Assembly: GCA_025360285.1 (NCBI GenBank)
Contig: JANYCM010000108.1
Location: 1 to 10,085, forward strand
Direction of reading: 5' to 3'
DNA length: 10,085 bases
DNA from: Sphingomonadales bacterium
Lineage (GTDB): Bacteria > Pseudomonadota > Alphaproteobacteria > Sphingomonadales > Sphingomonadaceae
The notes under the pieces are model-generated. The model was not told the origin of the DNA, did not search any database, and saw only the letters and a program-made list of their open reading frames with translations. The position numbers were made by a program, and so were the translations under genes. Of this stretch, positions 1-5,768 are shown piece after piece (within the stretch, counting starts at the first letter, position 1; the number at the start of each line of letters is the position of its first letter).

Positions 1-2
1 TA

Positions 3-119
3 GCCGCCATCGGTACCTTCACATGGCACCGCACTGGCAGCGCCGTCCCTGGTGGCCTGCTTTGCGGCCTTTTTGTCACCTGGTATGTTGTGGCCGGTAC
101 AGCCACGCAAATTTCATGA
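3..119 (+). CDS. C-terminal end of a probable membrane protein (partial)
   Basis: An open frame enters from the left edge and ends at a TGA at 117-119, giving the last 38 residues of a protein that starts outside the window. The peptide reads as the end of a membrane protein: a short segment with Trp, His, Arg and Thr-Gly, then a hydrophobic helix of about 20 residues (roughly residues 17-35 of the fragment, with VPGGLLCGLFVTWYVVAG at its core) and a short polar tail. The third codon positions are mostly G or C, but less strongly than in the genes downstream. The helix resembles the single C-terminal membrane anchor of some exported hydrolases, but that is a loose impression and I do not assign a function. 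The two longer frames overlapping it encode arginine- and cysteine-rich peptides with no recognisable features and are not credible. This could still be a chance open frame. Confidence 0.45.
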   Translation, partial: AAIGTFTWHRTGSAVPGGLLCGLFVTWYVVAGTATQIS

Positions 120-440
120 CTGGTTGCAGCCATCACAGAACCGAGAGAATTTTGTGCGCGAAACCGGCACGCGCCGCGGGCGCTCAATCAAGCGCAATCA
201 GCGGCGAAACGCAGCGCTCGCCATGCTGGTGGGAATCGCCGGGGCCAATTGCGTTCATTGCTACAAAAATAACCGAATTTGATCCGCAGGCTAGCGAGGT
301 GGCGTCCTCGTCATTTGCGGGCTGCCCGGCCAGTACCCACGAGCCTCCCACTTCCCGTTACAGCAATCCCATAACGAGCGCCTGTCTTGTCAGGTCTGGT
401 CGGTGGCATCACCGCTGGTCGCAAGCCCGTCCCAACCAGC

Positions 441-536
441 GGCAAATTCGCCCCCCAATGACGATGTTTTCGCGATTTAGGCCAATCTTATGTCGAGGCA
501 GGTCAAAATTATCCCACGCGAGGGCAATTTCGCCCC
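441..536. repeat. Three related AT-cored motifs flanked by G/C
   Basis: GCAAATTCGCCCC at 442-454 and GCAATTTCGCCCC at 524-536 differ at one base in 13. A looser relative, GGTCAAAATTATCCC, sits between them at 501-515. All three lie in the same orientation within about 100 bp of otherwise featureless sequence. Short subterminal repeats of this general kind occur at the ends of some insertion sequences, including IS21-like ones. No transposase remnant is recognisable next to them, so that reading is only a possibility. They could also be protein-binding sites or chance. Confidence 0.35.
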
Positions 537-900
537 ACACATCAACGATAACGACGTGTGATCGCCACGGACACGGTTCGAATGCCCTGATAATCAGATT
601 GAGAGCCTGTTATGCACCCGTTCCGTCCCTGTCATCGTCGTGAAATTCCTTGTCCCGAAGAACAGGAGCTTTCCAAACCAACCTTTGAAATAGTAATTTT
701 ACAGGCGCAACTCGGCTCAAAAACAGGTGAAAAACCGTGAATTTCGCGGCTTTGAAGTAATAGCGGGGGATATCAGAGCGAGACGGGTTCGCTACGGGTA
801 GCCTCGCGGCCAACGGCAGACACACCGATCGTGATTCGCCCGTTGGTTGAAATGCGGCAGCAAATGCTGCGGCAAATACTGTCCTGGCCGATCGGACGGC

Positions 901-947
901 GCCGCCAAAGACGAATTTTTTGTGACGTTGGTGGCGGCAGGGCCGCC
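901..947 (+). other. Overlapping inverted repeats able to form alternative hairpins
   Basis: GCCGCCAA at 901-908 can pair with TTGGTGGC at 928-935 (one G-U pair), enclosing a loop with a run of six T. GGCGGC at 933-938 can instead pair with GCCGCC at 942-947 across a 3-base loop. The two stems share bases 933-935 and so exclude each other. The segment lies about 135 bp upstream of the Pho box, outside the transcript expected from the Pho promoter. In G+C-rich DNA, six-base complementarities of this type arise by chance, so a function is uncertain. Confidence 0.3.
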
Positions 948-1081
948 TTGTATGGCGCTGTCATTGCACTGATTGCCCTTTGGAAACTGGCAGCAAGCGC
1001 CGCATTGGCGGGCTTGTTGCCGCCATCGCGACCGGCACGATCGGCGTGCCCGGACGTTCATGGTGGTGGGCAAGGCCATCA

Positions 1082-1099
1082 CTGTCATTTATCTGTCAT
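1082..1099 (+). promoter_or_regulatory. Pho box (PhoB-binding site) of the pst operon
   Basis: CTGTCATTTATCTGTCAT is two exact copies of the 7-bp PhoB half-site CTGTCAT, starting 11 bp apart and separated by a 4-bp AT-rich spacer (TTAT). This matches the established 18-bp Pho box, in which phosphorylated PhoB binds head to tail and takes the place of a -35 element. It ends 52 bp before the pstS start codon. A possible -10 element (AACATT, about 1116-1121) lies 16 bp downstream; it is weak and slightly further away than usual. The site predicts induction of pstSCAB-phoU under phosphate limitation. Confidence 0.9.
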
Positions 1100-1151
1100 G
1101 TTAACCTGCGAACGGAACATTGCGGGGCGTGTCGCTTCGGGGAAAGATGCC

Positions 1152-2177
1152 ATGAAGATTTCCATCGCCATGATGCTGTTGACAGGTGCGGCGCTGACGG
1201 CCATGCCGGCAATGGCCGCCGACATCACCGGGGCTGGCGCGACGTTTCCGGCGCCGCTCTACGCCAAATGGGCCTCGGCTTATAAGGCGGAAACCCGCAA
1301 TGAAGTGAATTATCAGGCGATTGGTTCCGGCGCCGGCATCGCCCAGATCAAGGCGCGCACCGTCGATTTTGGCGCGTCGGACGATCCGATGAAGCCTGCC
1401 GACATCGCCGCCGCCGGGCTAGTGCAGTTTCCGGCCGTCATTGGTTCCGAAGTCATCATCGTCAACCTGCCGGGCCTGGCCAGCGGTGCCCTGAAGCTGA
1501 CGCCGGCGTTGATCGCCGGCATTTACCAGGGCACCATCACCAAATGGAATGATTCAGCGATCCTGGCGGCGAACAAGGGGCTGACGCTGCGCCCGATCCC
1601 GATCACCCCGGTCTACCGCTCCGATTCGTCTGGCACGACGGCGATCTTCAGCAATTACATGGTCAAGGCGAGCAGCGACTGGAAGCTGGGAGCCGGCAAG
1701 GCAATTACCTGGCCGACAGGTTCGGGCGGCAAGGGCAATGATGGCGTGGCCGGCAATGTGAAGAACACGCTGGGAGCGATCGGCTATGTCGAATATAATT
1801 TCGCCGCCGCCAACAAGCTGACGATGACCAAGCTGGCCAATGCCGATGGCAAGTTCATCGATCCGACGCCGGCCAGCTTCAACGCCGCCGCCGCCCAGGC
1901 CGATTGGGCCAAGGCGCCCAATGCCACGGTCAACATGCTGGCATTGCCGGGGGCGAATACCTGGCCGATCGTCAGCGCTACCTATGTGCTGGTGCCGGCC
2001 AGGCCCAGCGATCCGGCGCGCACGGCCGCGGCGCTGGCGTTCTTTGACTGGAGCCTGAAAAAGGGCGGAGCGGCCGCGCAGCAGCTGGGCTATCTGCCGC
2101 TGCCGGCCGCAGCCATCAAGCGGGTCAAGCAGGAATGGCAGGGCGTTACCGGCGTGCCGGCCGCGCTGACCCGCTGA
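1152..2177 (+). CDS. pstS: PstS, periplasmic phosphate-binding protein
   Basis: Captures inorganic phosphate in the periplasm and hands it to the PstCAB ABC transporter. The 341-residue product has a Sec signal peptide: Lys2, a hydrophobic stretch to about residue 18, and a cleavage site after the Ala-Met-Ala at 20-22. The mature protein opens with the family motif ITGAGATFPAPLYAKW (25-40). Other phosphate-pocket motifs are GSGAGIAQI (58-66), DFGASD (72-77) and RSDSSGTTAIF (156-166), the last carrying the arginine and serine that bind phosphate in the E. coli protein. The length is normal for the family. The ATG at 1152 is chosen because it starts the signal peptide and has GGGGAAAG (1139-1146) just upstream; the frame remains open back to 831, but that stretch is not conserved-looking and includes the Pho box. 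It is first in a pst operon and is separated from pstC by 49 bp. Confidence 0.96.
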   Translation: MKISIAMMLLTGAALTAMPAMAADITGAGATFPAPLYAKWASAYKAETRNEVNYQAIGSGAGIAQIKARTVDFGASDDPMKPADIAAAGLVQFPAVIGSEVIIVNLPGLASGALKLTPALIAGIYQGTITKWNDSAILAANKGLTLRPIPITPVYRSDSSGTTAIFSNYMVKASSDWKLGAGKAITWPTGSGGKGNDGVAGNVKNTLGAIGYVEYNFAAANKLTMTKLANADGKFIDPTPASFNAAAAQADWAKAPNATVNMLALPGANTWPIVSATYVLVPARPSDPARTAAALAFFDWSLKKGGAAAQQLGYLPLPAAAIKRVKQEWQGVTGVPAALTR

Positions 2178-2196
2178 GCGCCATCCCGATGTTTGC

Positions 2197-2226
2197 CGAA
2201 ACGATGATCCGCGAAATGATGGTCCG
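2197..2226 (+). repeat. Imperfect 15-bp tandem repeat abutting the pstC start codon
   Basis: CGAAACGATGATCCG (2197-2211) is followed directly by CGAAATGATGGTCCG (2212-2226), with 13 of 15 positions identical, and the pstC ATG follows at once at 2227. This makes up most of the 49-bp pstS-pstC gap and lies where the ribosome binding site should be; no strong Shine-Dalgarno sequence is visible. It looks like a small local duplication. Confidence 0.7.
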
Positions 2227-3228
2227 ATGAGCGAGGCGATCCCCATTGCGGCGATGGCCGGCGCAGCGGCGGTGAGGCCGCGCCGCCCGTCATTGTCGGG
2301 CGGCAGTGGTTCGGCGGCGGCGCGCGCCGACCGGCGCTTTGCCGGGCTGGTGTCATCGACCGGCATATTGGTGCTGGCGCTGCTCAGCGCGATCATCATC
2401 ATGCTGGCGGTGGGGGCGTGGCCGGCGCTGCGGGTGTTCGGCCCGGGTTTTTTCATCAATCCGGTGTGGGATTCGGTCAACGAAGTCTTCGGCGCCGGCA
2501 TCATGGTCTATGGCACATTGGTCAGCGCCTTTCTGGCGTTGCTGATCGCGGTGCCCTTGGCGACCGGGGTGGCCTATGTGCTGACCGAATTGCTGCCCGA
2601 TGCGCTGCGCCGGCCGATCGGGGTGATCATCCAGATGCTCGCCGCGATCCCTTCAATCATTTATGGCATGTGGGGGTTTTTCGTCCTTGCCCCCTGGCTG
2701 GCCGAACATTTCATTCTCGATGTCGCCGATTTTTTCGTCGATGTGCCGGTGCTCAACAAGATCTTTGACTATGGATCGGGCAACAGCGTGTTCACCGCCG
2801 GGCTGGTGCTGGGCGTGATGATCCTGCCGCTGATTTCGGCGATGTTCGTTGAAATACTCGCCTCGACGCCGGTGGTTCTTAAGGAATCGGTCTATGGCCT
2901 GGGCGCCACGCGCTTCGAGGTCATCCGCCATGTCGCGGTGCCCTATGGCAAGCGCGCGATGATCGGCGCAATCATGCTCGGGCTGGGCCGGGCGCTGGGC
3001 GAAACCATGGCCGTCACCTTTGTAATCGGCAATGCCACCCGGCTGTCACCCTCGATTTTCGCACAAGGTTCGACCATCGCCTCGACGATCGCCAATGAAT
3101 TCAACGAAGCGGGGTTCGGCACGCTGAAGCTCGCCTCGCTGTTGGGGCTGGGGCTGACGTTGCTGATCATCTCGTTCATCGTCCTGGCCGCGTCGCGCGC
3201 GCTGGTTATCAACAAGGCCGGGCATTGA
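2227..3228 (+). CDS. pstC: PstC, phosphate ABC transporter inner-membrane permease
   Basis: One half of the membrane channel of the Pst phosphate importer, pairing with PstA. The 333-residue protein has about six hydrophobic segments (about 43-65, 92-118, 131-157, 188-212, 243-268 and 303-325). The cytoplasmic EAA loop that docks on PstB runs from KESVYGLGATRFEVI into RHVAVP at about 219-239, and the family-typical GRALGETMAV follows at 254-263. Before the first membrane segment lies an Ala/Gly/Arg-rich cytoplasmic stretch of about 40 residues with no recognisable domain. No better internal start is evident, and ATG 2227 follows the tandem repeat directly. The expected ribosome binding site is weak, so translation may depend on coupling to pstS or may limit PstC relative to the abundant binding protein. 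The gene ends one base before the pstA start. Confidence 0.95.
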   Translation: MSEAIPIAAMAGAAAVRPRRPSLSGGSGSAAARADRRFAGLVSSTGILVLALLSAIIIMLAVGAWPALRVFGPGFFINPVWDSVNEVFGAGIMVYGTLVSAFLALLIAVPLATGVAYVLTELLPDALRRPIGVIIQMLAAIPSIIYGMWGFFVLAPWLAEHFILDVADFFVDVPVLNKIFDYGSGNSVFTAGLVLGVMILPLISAMFVEILASTPVVLKESVYGLGATRFEVIRHVAVPYGKRAMIGAIMLGLGRALGETMAVTFVIGNATRLSPSIFAQGSTIASTIANEFNEAGFGTLKLASLLGLGLTLLIISFIVLAASRALVINKAGH

Positions 3229-3229
3229 G

Positions 3230-4066
3230 ATGAGCCGCCTTGCTGCCCGTCGCAAACTGACCAATCTGGTCGCCGCCGCCCTGTCGTCGCTGGCCGCGCT
3301 GATCGCGCTGGCGGTGCTGGGCTCCATCCTGTGGACGCTGTTTGAACGCGGCTTTCCGGCGCTGCGCTGGTCGGTGCTGACAACGTCGATGGCGCCGACC
3401 GGCGAAAATGGCGGCCTGGCCAATGCCATCGTCGGCAGCCTTATCCAGGTCGGCATCGGCATGGTCATAGCCACGCCGATCGGCGTGCTGGGGGGGACGT
3501 ATTTGTCCGAATATGCCCGCGGATCGCGGCTGGGCCAGGTGACGCGCTTTGTCAGCGATATCCTGCTCTCGGCGCCGTCGATCCTCATTGGCCTGTTCGT
3601 CTATACGCTGCTGGTAGCGACGACGAAGACCTATTCTGGCATTGCCGGGGCGGTGGCATTGGCGGTTATTGCCATCCCGATCATCATCCGCACTACCGAG
3701 GATATGCTGTCGCTGGTGCCCACCGCGCTGCGCGAAGCAGCGGCGGCGCTGGGGGCGCCGAAATGGAAGGTCACCACGCTGATCGCCTGGCGCGCCGCGG
3801 GGGCCGGCATGCTGACCGGTCTTTTGCTGTCGCTGGCCCGCCTGGCCGGGGAAACCGCGCCGTTGCTGTTCACCTCTCTGGGCAATCTCAACTGGTCGAC
3901 ATCGCTCGGCAAGCCGATGGCCAGCCTGCCGATCGCCATCTACCAATTCGCCGCCAGTCCCTATGAGGATCTGGTGCAACTGGCCTGGGCCGGGGCGTTG
4001 ATCGTCACCGTCGGCGTGCTGGCCATCAATATCATCGCGCAGTTGACCATCGGTCGGCGGCGCTAG
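3230..4066 (+). CDS. pstA: PstA, phosphate ABC transporter inner-membrane permease
   Basis: Second channel subunit of the Pst importer. The 278-residue protein has a basic N-terminus (RLAARRK), a first helix at about 14-36, and further hydrophobic segments at about 65-90, 107-130, 137-154, 191-213 and 250-271. The EAA-type cytoplasmic loop for PstB contact covers REAAAALGAPKWKVTTL at 168-184, and the conserved LAGETAPLLF follows at 205-214. Length and arrangement are normal for PstA. The start at 3230 lies one base after the pstC stop, with AAGG at 3214-3217 as a ribosome binding site inside the end of pstC, so the two are probably translationally coupled. Its own TAG stop is part of the pstB ribosome binding site. 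Confidence 0.95.
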   Translation: MSRLAARRKLTNLVAAALSSLAALIALAVLGSILWTLFERGFPALRWSVLTTSMAPTGENGGLANAIVGSLIQVGIGMVIATPIGVLGGTYLSEYARGSRLGQVTRFVSDILLSAPSILIGLFVYTLLVATTKTYSGIAGAVALAVIAIPIIIRTTEDMLSLVPTALREAAAALGAPKWKVTTLIAWRAAGAGMLTGLLLSLARLAGETAPLLFTSLGNLNWSTSLGKPMASLPIAIYQFAASPYEDLVQLAWAGALIVTVGVLAINIIAQLTIGRRR

Positions 4067-4069
4067 GAG
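4064..4069 (+). promoter_or_regulatory. Ribosome binding site of pstB, overlapping the pstA stop codon
   Basis: TAGGAG contains the pstA stop codon TAG (4064-4066) and a strong Shine-Dalgarno core AGGAG (4065-4069). It lies 8 bases before ATG 4078, which decides the pstB start. A GTG at 4069 in the same frame would overlap the Shine-Dalgarno sequence and is rejected as the start. Confidence 0.8.
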
Positions 4070-4077
4070 TGCATGAC

Positions 4078-4899
4078 ATGGCCGAAAGCCCGCAGATGGC
4101 ATCGCTCAGCGATGTGGTTGGTCGCCACAACAGCCTGGATGGCGGCAAGCCGTTCATCGAAACGCGTAACCTGGAATTCTTCTATGGCGAAACCCGCGCG
4201 CTGAAATCGATCAATCTGAGTTTTCCCGAATCGCGTGTAACGGCGCTGATCGGGCCTTCGGGCTGCGGTAAATCTACTCTGCTGCGCGTCATCAACCGCA
4301 TGTACAGCCTTTACCCCGGCCAGCGCGCCACCGGTGAAGTGTTGATGGGCGGCGAAAACCTGATCGACGCCAAGGTTGATCCGACCGAACTGCGGGCTCG
4401 CATCGGCATGGTGTTCCAGAAGCCGACACCCTTCCCGATGTCCATCCAGGAAAACATCACCTTTGGCGTGCGCCTGCATGAAAGCCTGTCGCGCCAGGCG
4501 ATGGACGAACGGGTGGAATGGAGCCTGCGCAAAGCGGCGCTGTGGGACGAGGTCAAGGACCGGCTGAAGAGCTCGGCGCTCGGTCTGTCCGGCGGCCAGC
4601 AGCAGCGGCTGTGCATCGCGCGCACCATCGCGGTGAAGCCCCAGGTGCTGCTGTTCGACGAACCGACATCGGCGCTCGATCCGATCTCGACCGCCAAGGT
4701 GGAGGAATTGATCGCCGAATTGCGCGCCGATTTCACCATCGTCATCGTTACACATTCGATGCAGCAGGCGGCGCGCTGTTCGGACCAGACCGCCTTCATG
4801 TATCTCGGCGAAGTCATCGAAGTCGGCCCAACGGCGCAGATTTTCACCAATCCGCGCGAACAGCGAACGCGCGAATATGTCACCGGCCGTTTCGGTTGA
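4078..4899 (+). CDS. pstB: PstB, phosphate ABC transporter ATP-binding protein
   Basis: Cytoplasmic ATPase that powers phosphate import through PstCA. The 273-residue product carries a complete ABC ATPase set: Walker A GPSGCGKST (59-67), Q-loop at Gln114 in VFQKPTPFPMSI, signature LSGGQQQR (170-177), Walker B VLLFDEP with catalytic Glu195, D-loop SALD (198-201) and switch histidine His226. KPTPFPMSI after the Q-loop and NRMYSLYPG (73-81) are characteristic of PstB within the ABC superfamily. The N-terminal 25 residues before the ABC core are somewhat longer than in E. coli. The ATG at 4078 is used because AGGAG lies 8 bases upstream. The gap to phoU is 28 bp. All key residues are present, so it should be active. 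Confidence 0.97.
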   Translation: MAESPQMASLSDVVGRHNSLDGGKPFIETRNLEFFYGETRALKSINLSFPESRVTALIGPSGCGKSTLLRVINRMYSLYPGQRATGEVLMGGENLIDAKVDPTELRARIGMVFQKPTPFPMSIQENITFGVRLHESLSRQAMDERVEWSLRKAALWDEVKDRLKSSALGLSGGQQQRLCIARTIAVKPQVLLFDEPTSALDPISTAKVEELIAELRADFTIVIVTHSMQQAARCSDQTAFMYLGEVIEVGPTAQIFTNPREQRTREYVTGRFG

Positions 4900-4927
4900 T
4901 CGCCCTCTGCCGCAAGGATCCGCGACC

Positions 4928-5641
4928 ATGACCGACAGCCCGGCGCACACGATCACATCCTATGATGACGATCTGGAAAAACTGCGCAATTTGATCACCC
5001 GCATGGGCCGGCTGTGCGAGGCGCAGATCATGGGTGCCGTCAACGCGCTGGTCCACCGTGACGCGGTGGCAGCGCTGGCGGTGGCCGCTGCCGACCATGA
5101 GCTTGATTTGCTGGAGGCCGAGACCGAACAATTCGCCATCCAAACGATTGCCCTGCGCGCACCAGTGGCAGTGGATCTGCGGGAGATCATCGCCGCGCTG
5201 AAAACCAGCGCCATTTTGGAACGCATCGGCGATTACGCCAAGAACATCGCCAAGCGCGCCTCGGTACTTGGCCATGGCGGCACCATGGAACCGATGGTCA
5301 TCGTGCCCGAAATGGCGCGGATGGTGGCGCAGATGGTAGCCAGCGTCATCGATGCCTATATCGCCCGCGACCCGATACTGGCCCAGGAGGTTGCCGACCG
5401 CGACCAGCTCGTCGATGATTTCTACACCAGCCTGTTTCGCCTGATGCTGACCTTCATGATGGAAAACCCGACGCGGATCACCGCCTCGGCGCATCTGCTG
5501 TTCATCGCCAAAAGCCTGGAGCGCATCGGTGATCATGCCACCAACATCGCCGAACTGGTCATCTACAGCGCCACTGGCGAACGCATGACCGAACGTCCCA
5601 AACGCGATGACACGGCGTTCGTGTCAGGGGCCAATATTTAG
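4928..5641 (+). CDS. phoU: PhoU, phosphate-signalling regulator
   Basis: Peripheral cytoplasmic protein that connects the Pst transporter to the PhoR sensor kinase and prevents excess phosphate uptake and Pho-regulon expression when phosphate is sufficient. The 237-residue all-helical protein has the two-repeat PhoU architecture, each repeat with a metal-binding E-x3-D-x3-N motif: LERIGDYAKNIAKR (Glu98, Asp102, Asn106) and LERIGDHATNIAE (Glu198, Asp202, Asn206). The length matches the family. The ATG at 4928 has AAGGA (4914-4918) at 9 bases; an earlier in-frame start at 4877 lies inside pstB and lacks such a site. It is last in the pst operon. In many proteobacteria phoB follows phoU; here an unrelated sugar regulator follows. 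Confidence 0.95.
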   Translation: MTDSPAHTITSYDDDLEKLRNLITRMGRLCEAQIMGAVNALVHRDAVAALAVAAADHELDLLEAETEQFAIQTIALRAPVAVDLREIIAALKTSAILERIGDYAKNIAKRASVLGHGGTMEPMVIVPEMARMVAQMVASVIDAYIARDPILAQEVADRDQLVDDFYTSLFRLMLTFMMENPTRITASAHLLFIAKSLERIGDHATNIAELVIYSATGERMTERPKRDDTAFVSGANI

Positions 5642-5768
5642 GTCACACCAAGCCGCAATTCGATGCTGCCAACTTGCCGCAGCGCTATCGCGCGCCCGTG
5701 TCGCCCGCTACACTCACGTCATCCGGTCCCGCCAGAGGACCGGCACTTTGGGGGAGAGCGGCGCGGCC
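5642..5768 (+). promoter_or_regulatory. Control region between phoU and the lacI-type gene
   Basis: This 127-bp gap must contain the end of the pst transcript and the start of the sugar operon. It holds a small hairpin (GCTGC 5665-5669 with GCAGC 5679-5683), an imperfect palindrome GCGCTATCGCGC (5682-5693) that could be an operator half-site pair, and TACACT (5709-5714) that could serve as a -10 element, though no good -35 lies at the right distance. A larger inverted repeat at 5723-5743 is listed separately. LacI-family regulators commonly act on a site in front of their own operon, so the operator is expected here, but I cannot pin it down. Confidence 0.45.
5723..5743 (+). other. Perfect 7-bp stem-loop in the lacI leader
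   Basis: CCGGTCC (5723-5729) and GGACCGG (5737-5743) are exact inverted repeats around a 7-base loop. The stem is strong but is followed by CACTTTGGGGG, not a T-run, so it is a poor intrinsic terminator. It sits 25 bp before the start codon of the lacI-type gene. It may be a transcript-end structure for the pst operon, a 5' leader stem-loop of the sugar operon, or a repressor site, although LacI-type operators usually have no such spacer. Confidence 0.55.

Larger units (their letters stand above)
120..1081. other. Long intergenic region with no recognisable gene
   Basis: About 960 bp separate the end of the partial gene from the Pho box. The open frames here, including one of 206 codons from 23 to 643 and several on the minus strand, encode low-complexity, Arg/Pro/Ser-rich peptides without domains, sensible start sites or the usual codon bias. 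The part from about 590 to 780 is visibly richer in A and T than the flanking genes. I see no tRNA, rRNA or known riboswitch. It contains three AT-cored motifs near 440-536 and nested G+C-rich inverted repeats at 901-947, listed separately. It may hold a decayed gene or mobile element, or an unrecognised small RNA. An in-frame extension of pstS back to 831 is not used, because the signal peptide and ribosome binding site fix the start at 1152. Confidence 0.6.

Noticed and set aside
171..183. GCGCC-GCG-GGCGC hairpin as a terminator of the left-edge gene
   Set aside because: Short stem with no T-run after it; common in G+C-rich DNA.
573..584. GGTTCGAATGCC, similar to a tRNA T-loop
   Set aside because: No pairing T-stem, acceptor stem, anticodon arm or CCA end can be drawn around it.
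23..643. 206-codon open frame on the + strand
   Set aside because: The peptide is rich in Arg, Pro, Ser and Cys, has no domain or codon bias, and overlaps a more plausible membrane-protein end in another frame.
831..1151. N-terminal extension of the pstS frame by 107 codons
   Set aside because: It would put the Pho box inside the gene and bury the signal peptide; ATG 1152 has both a ribosome binding site and a Sec signal.
1554..2504. 316-codon open frame on the minus strand
   Set aside because: It is antisense to pstS and pstC; long antisense frames are expected in G+C-rich coding DNA, and the peptide has no recognisable domain.
3209..4102. 297-codon minus-strand frame opposite pstA
   Set aside because: Gln/Arg/Asp-rich shadow peptide antisense to a clear gene.
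4063..4956. 297-codon minus-strand frame opposite pstB
   Set aside because: Antisense shadow of a gene with all ABC ATPase motifs intact.
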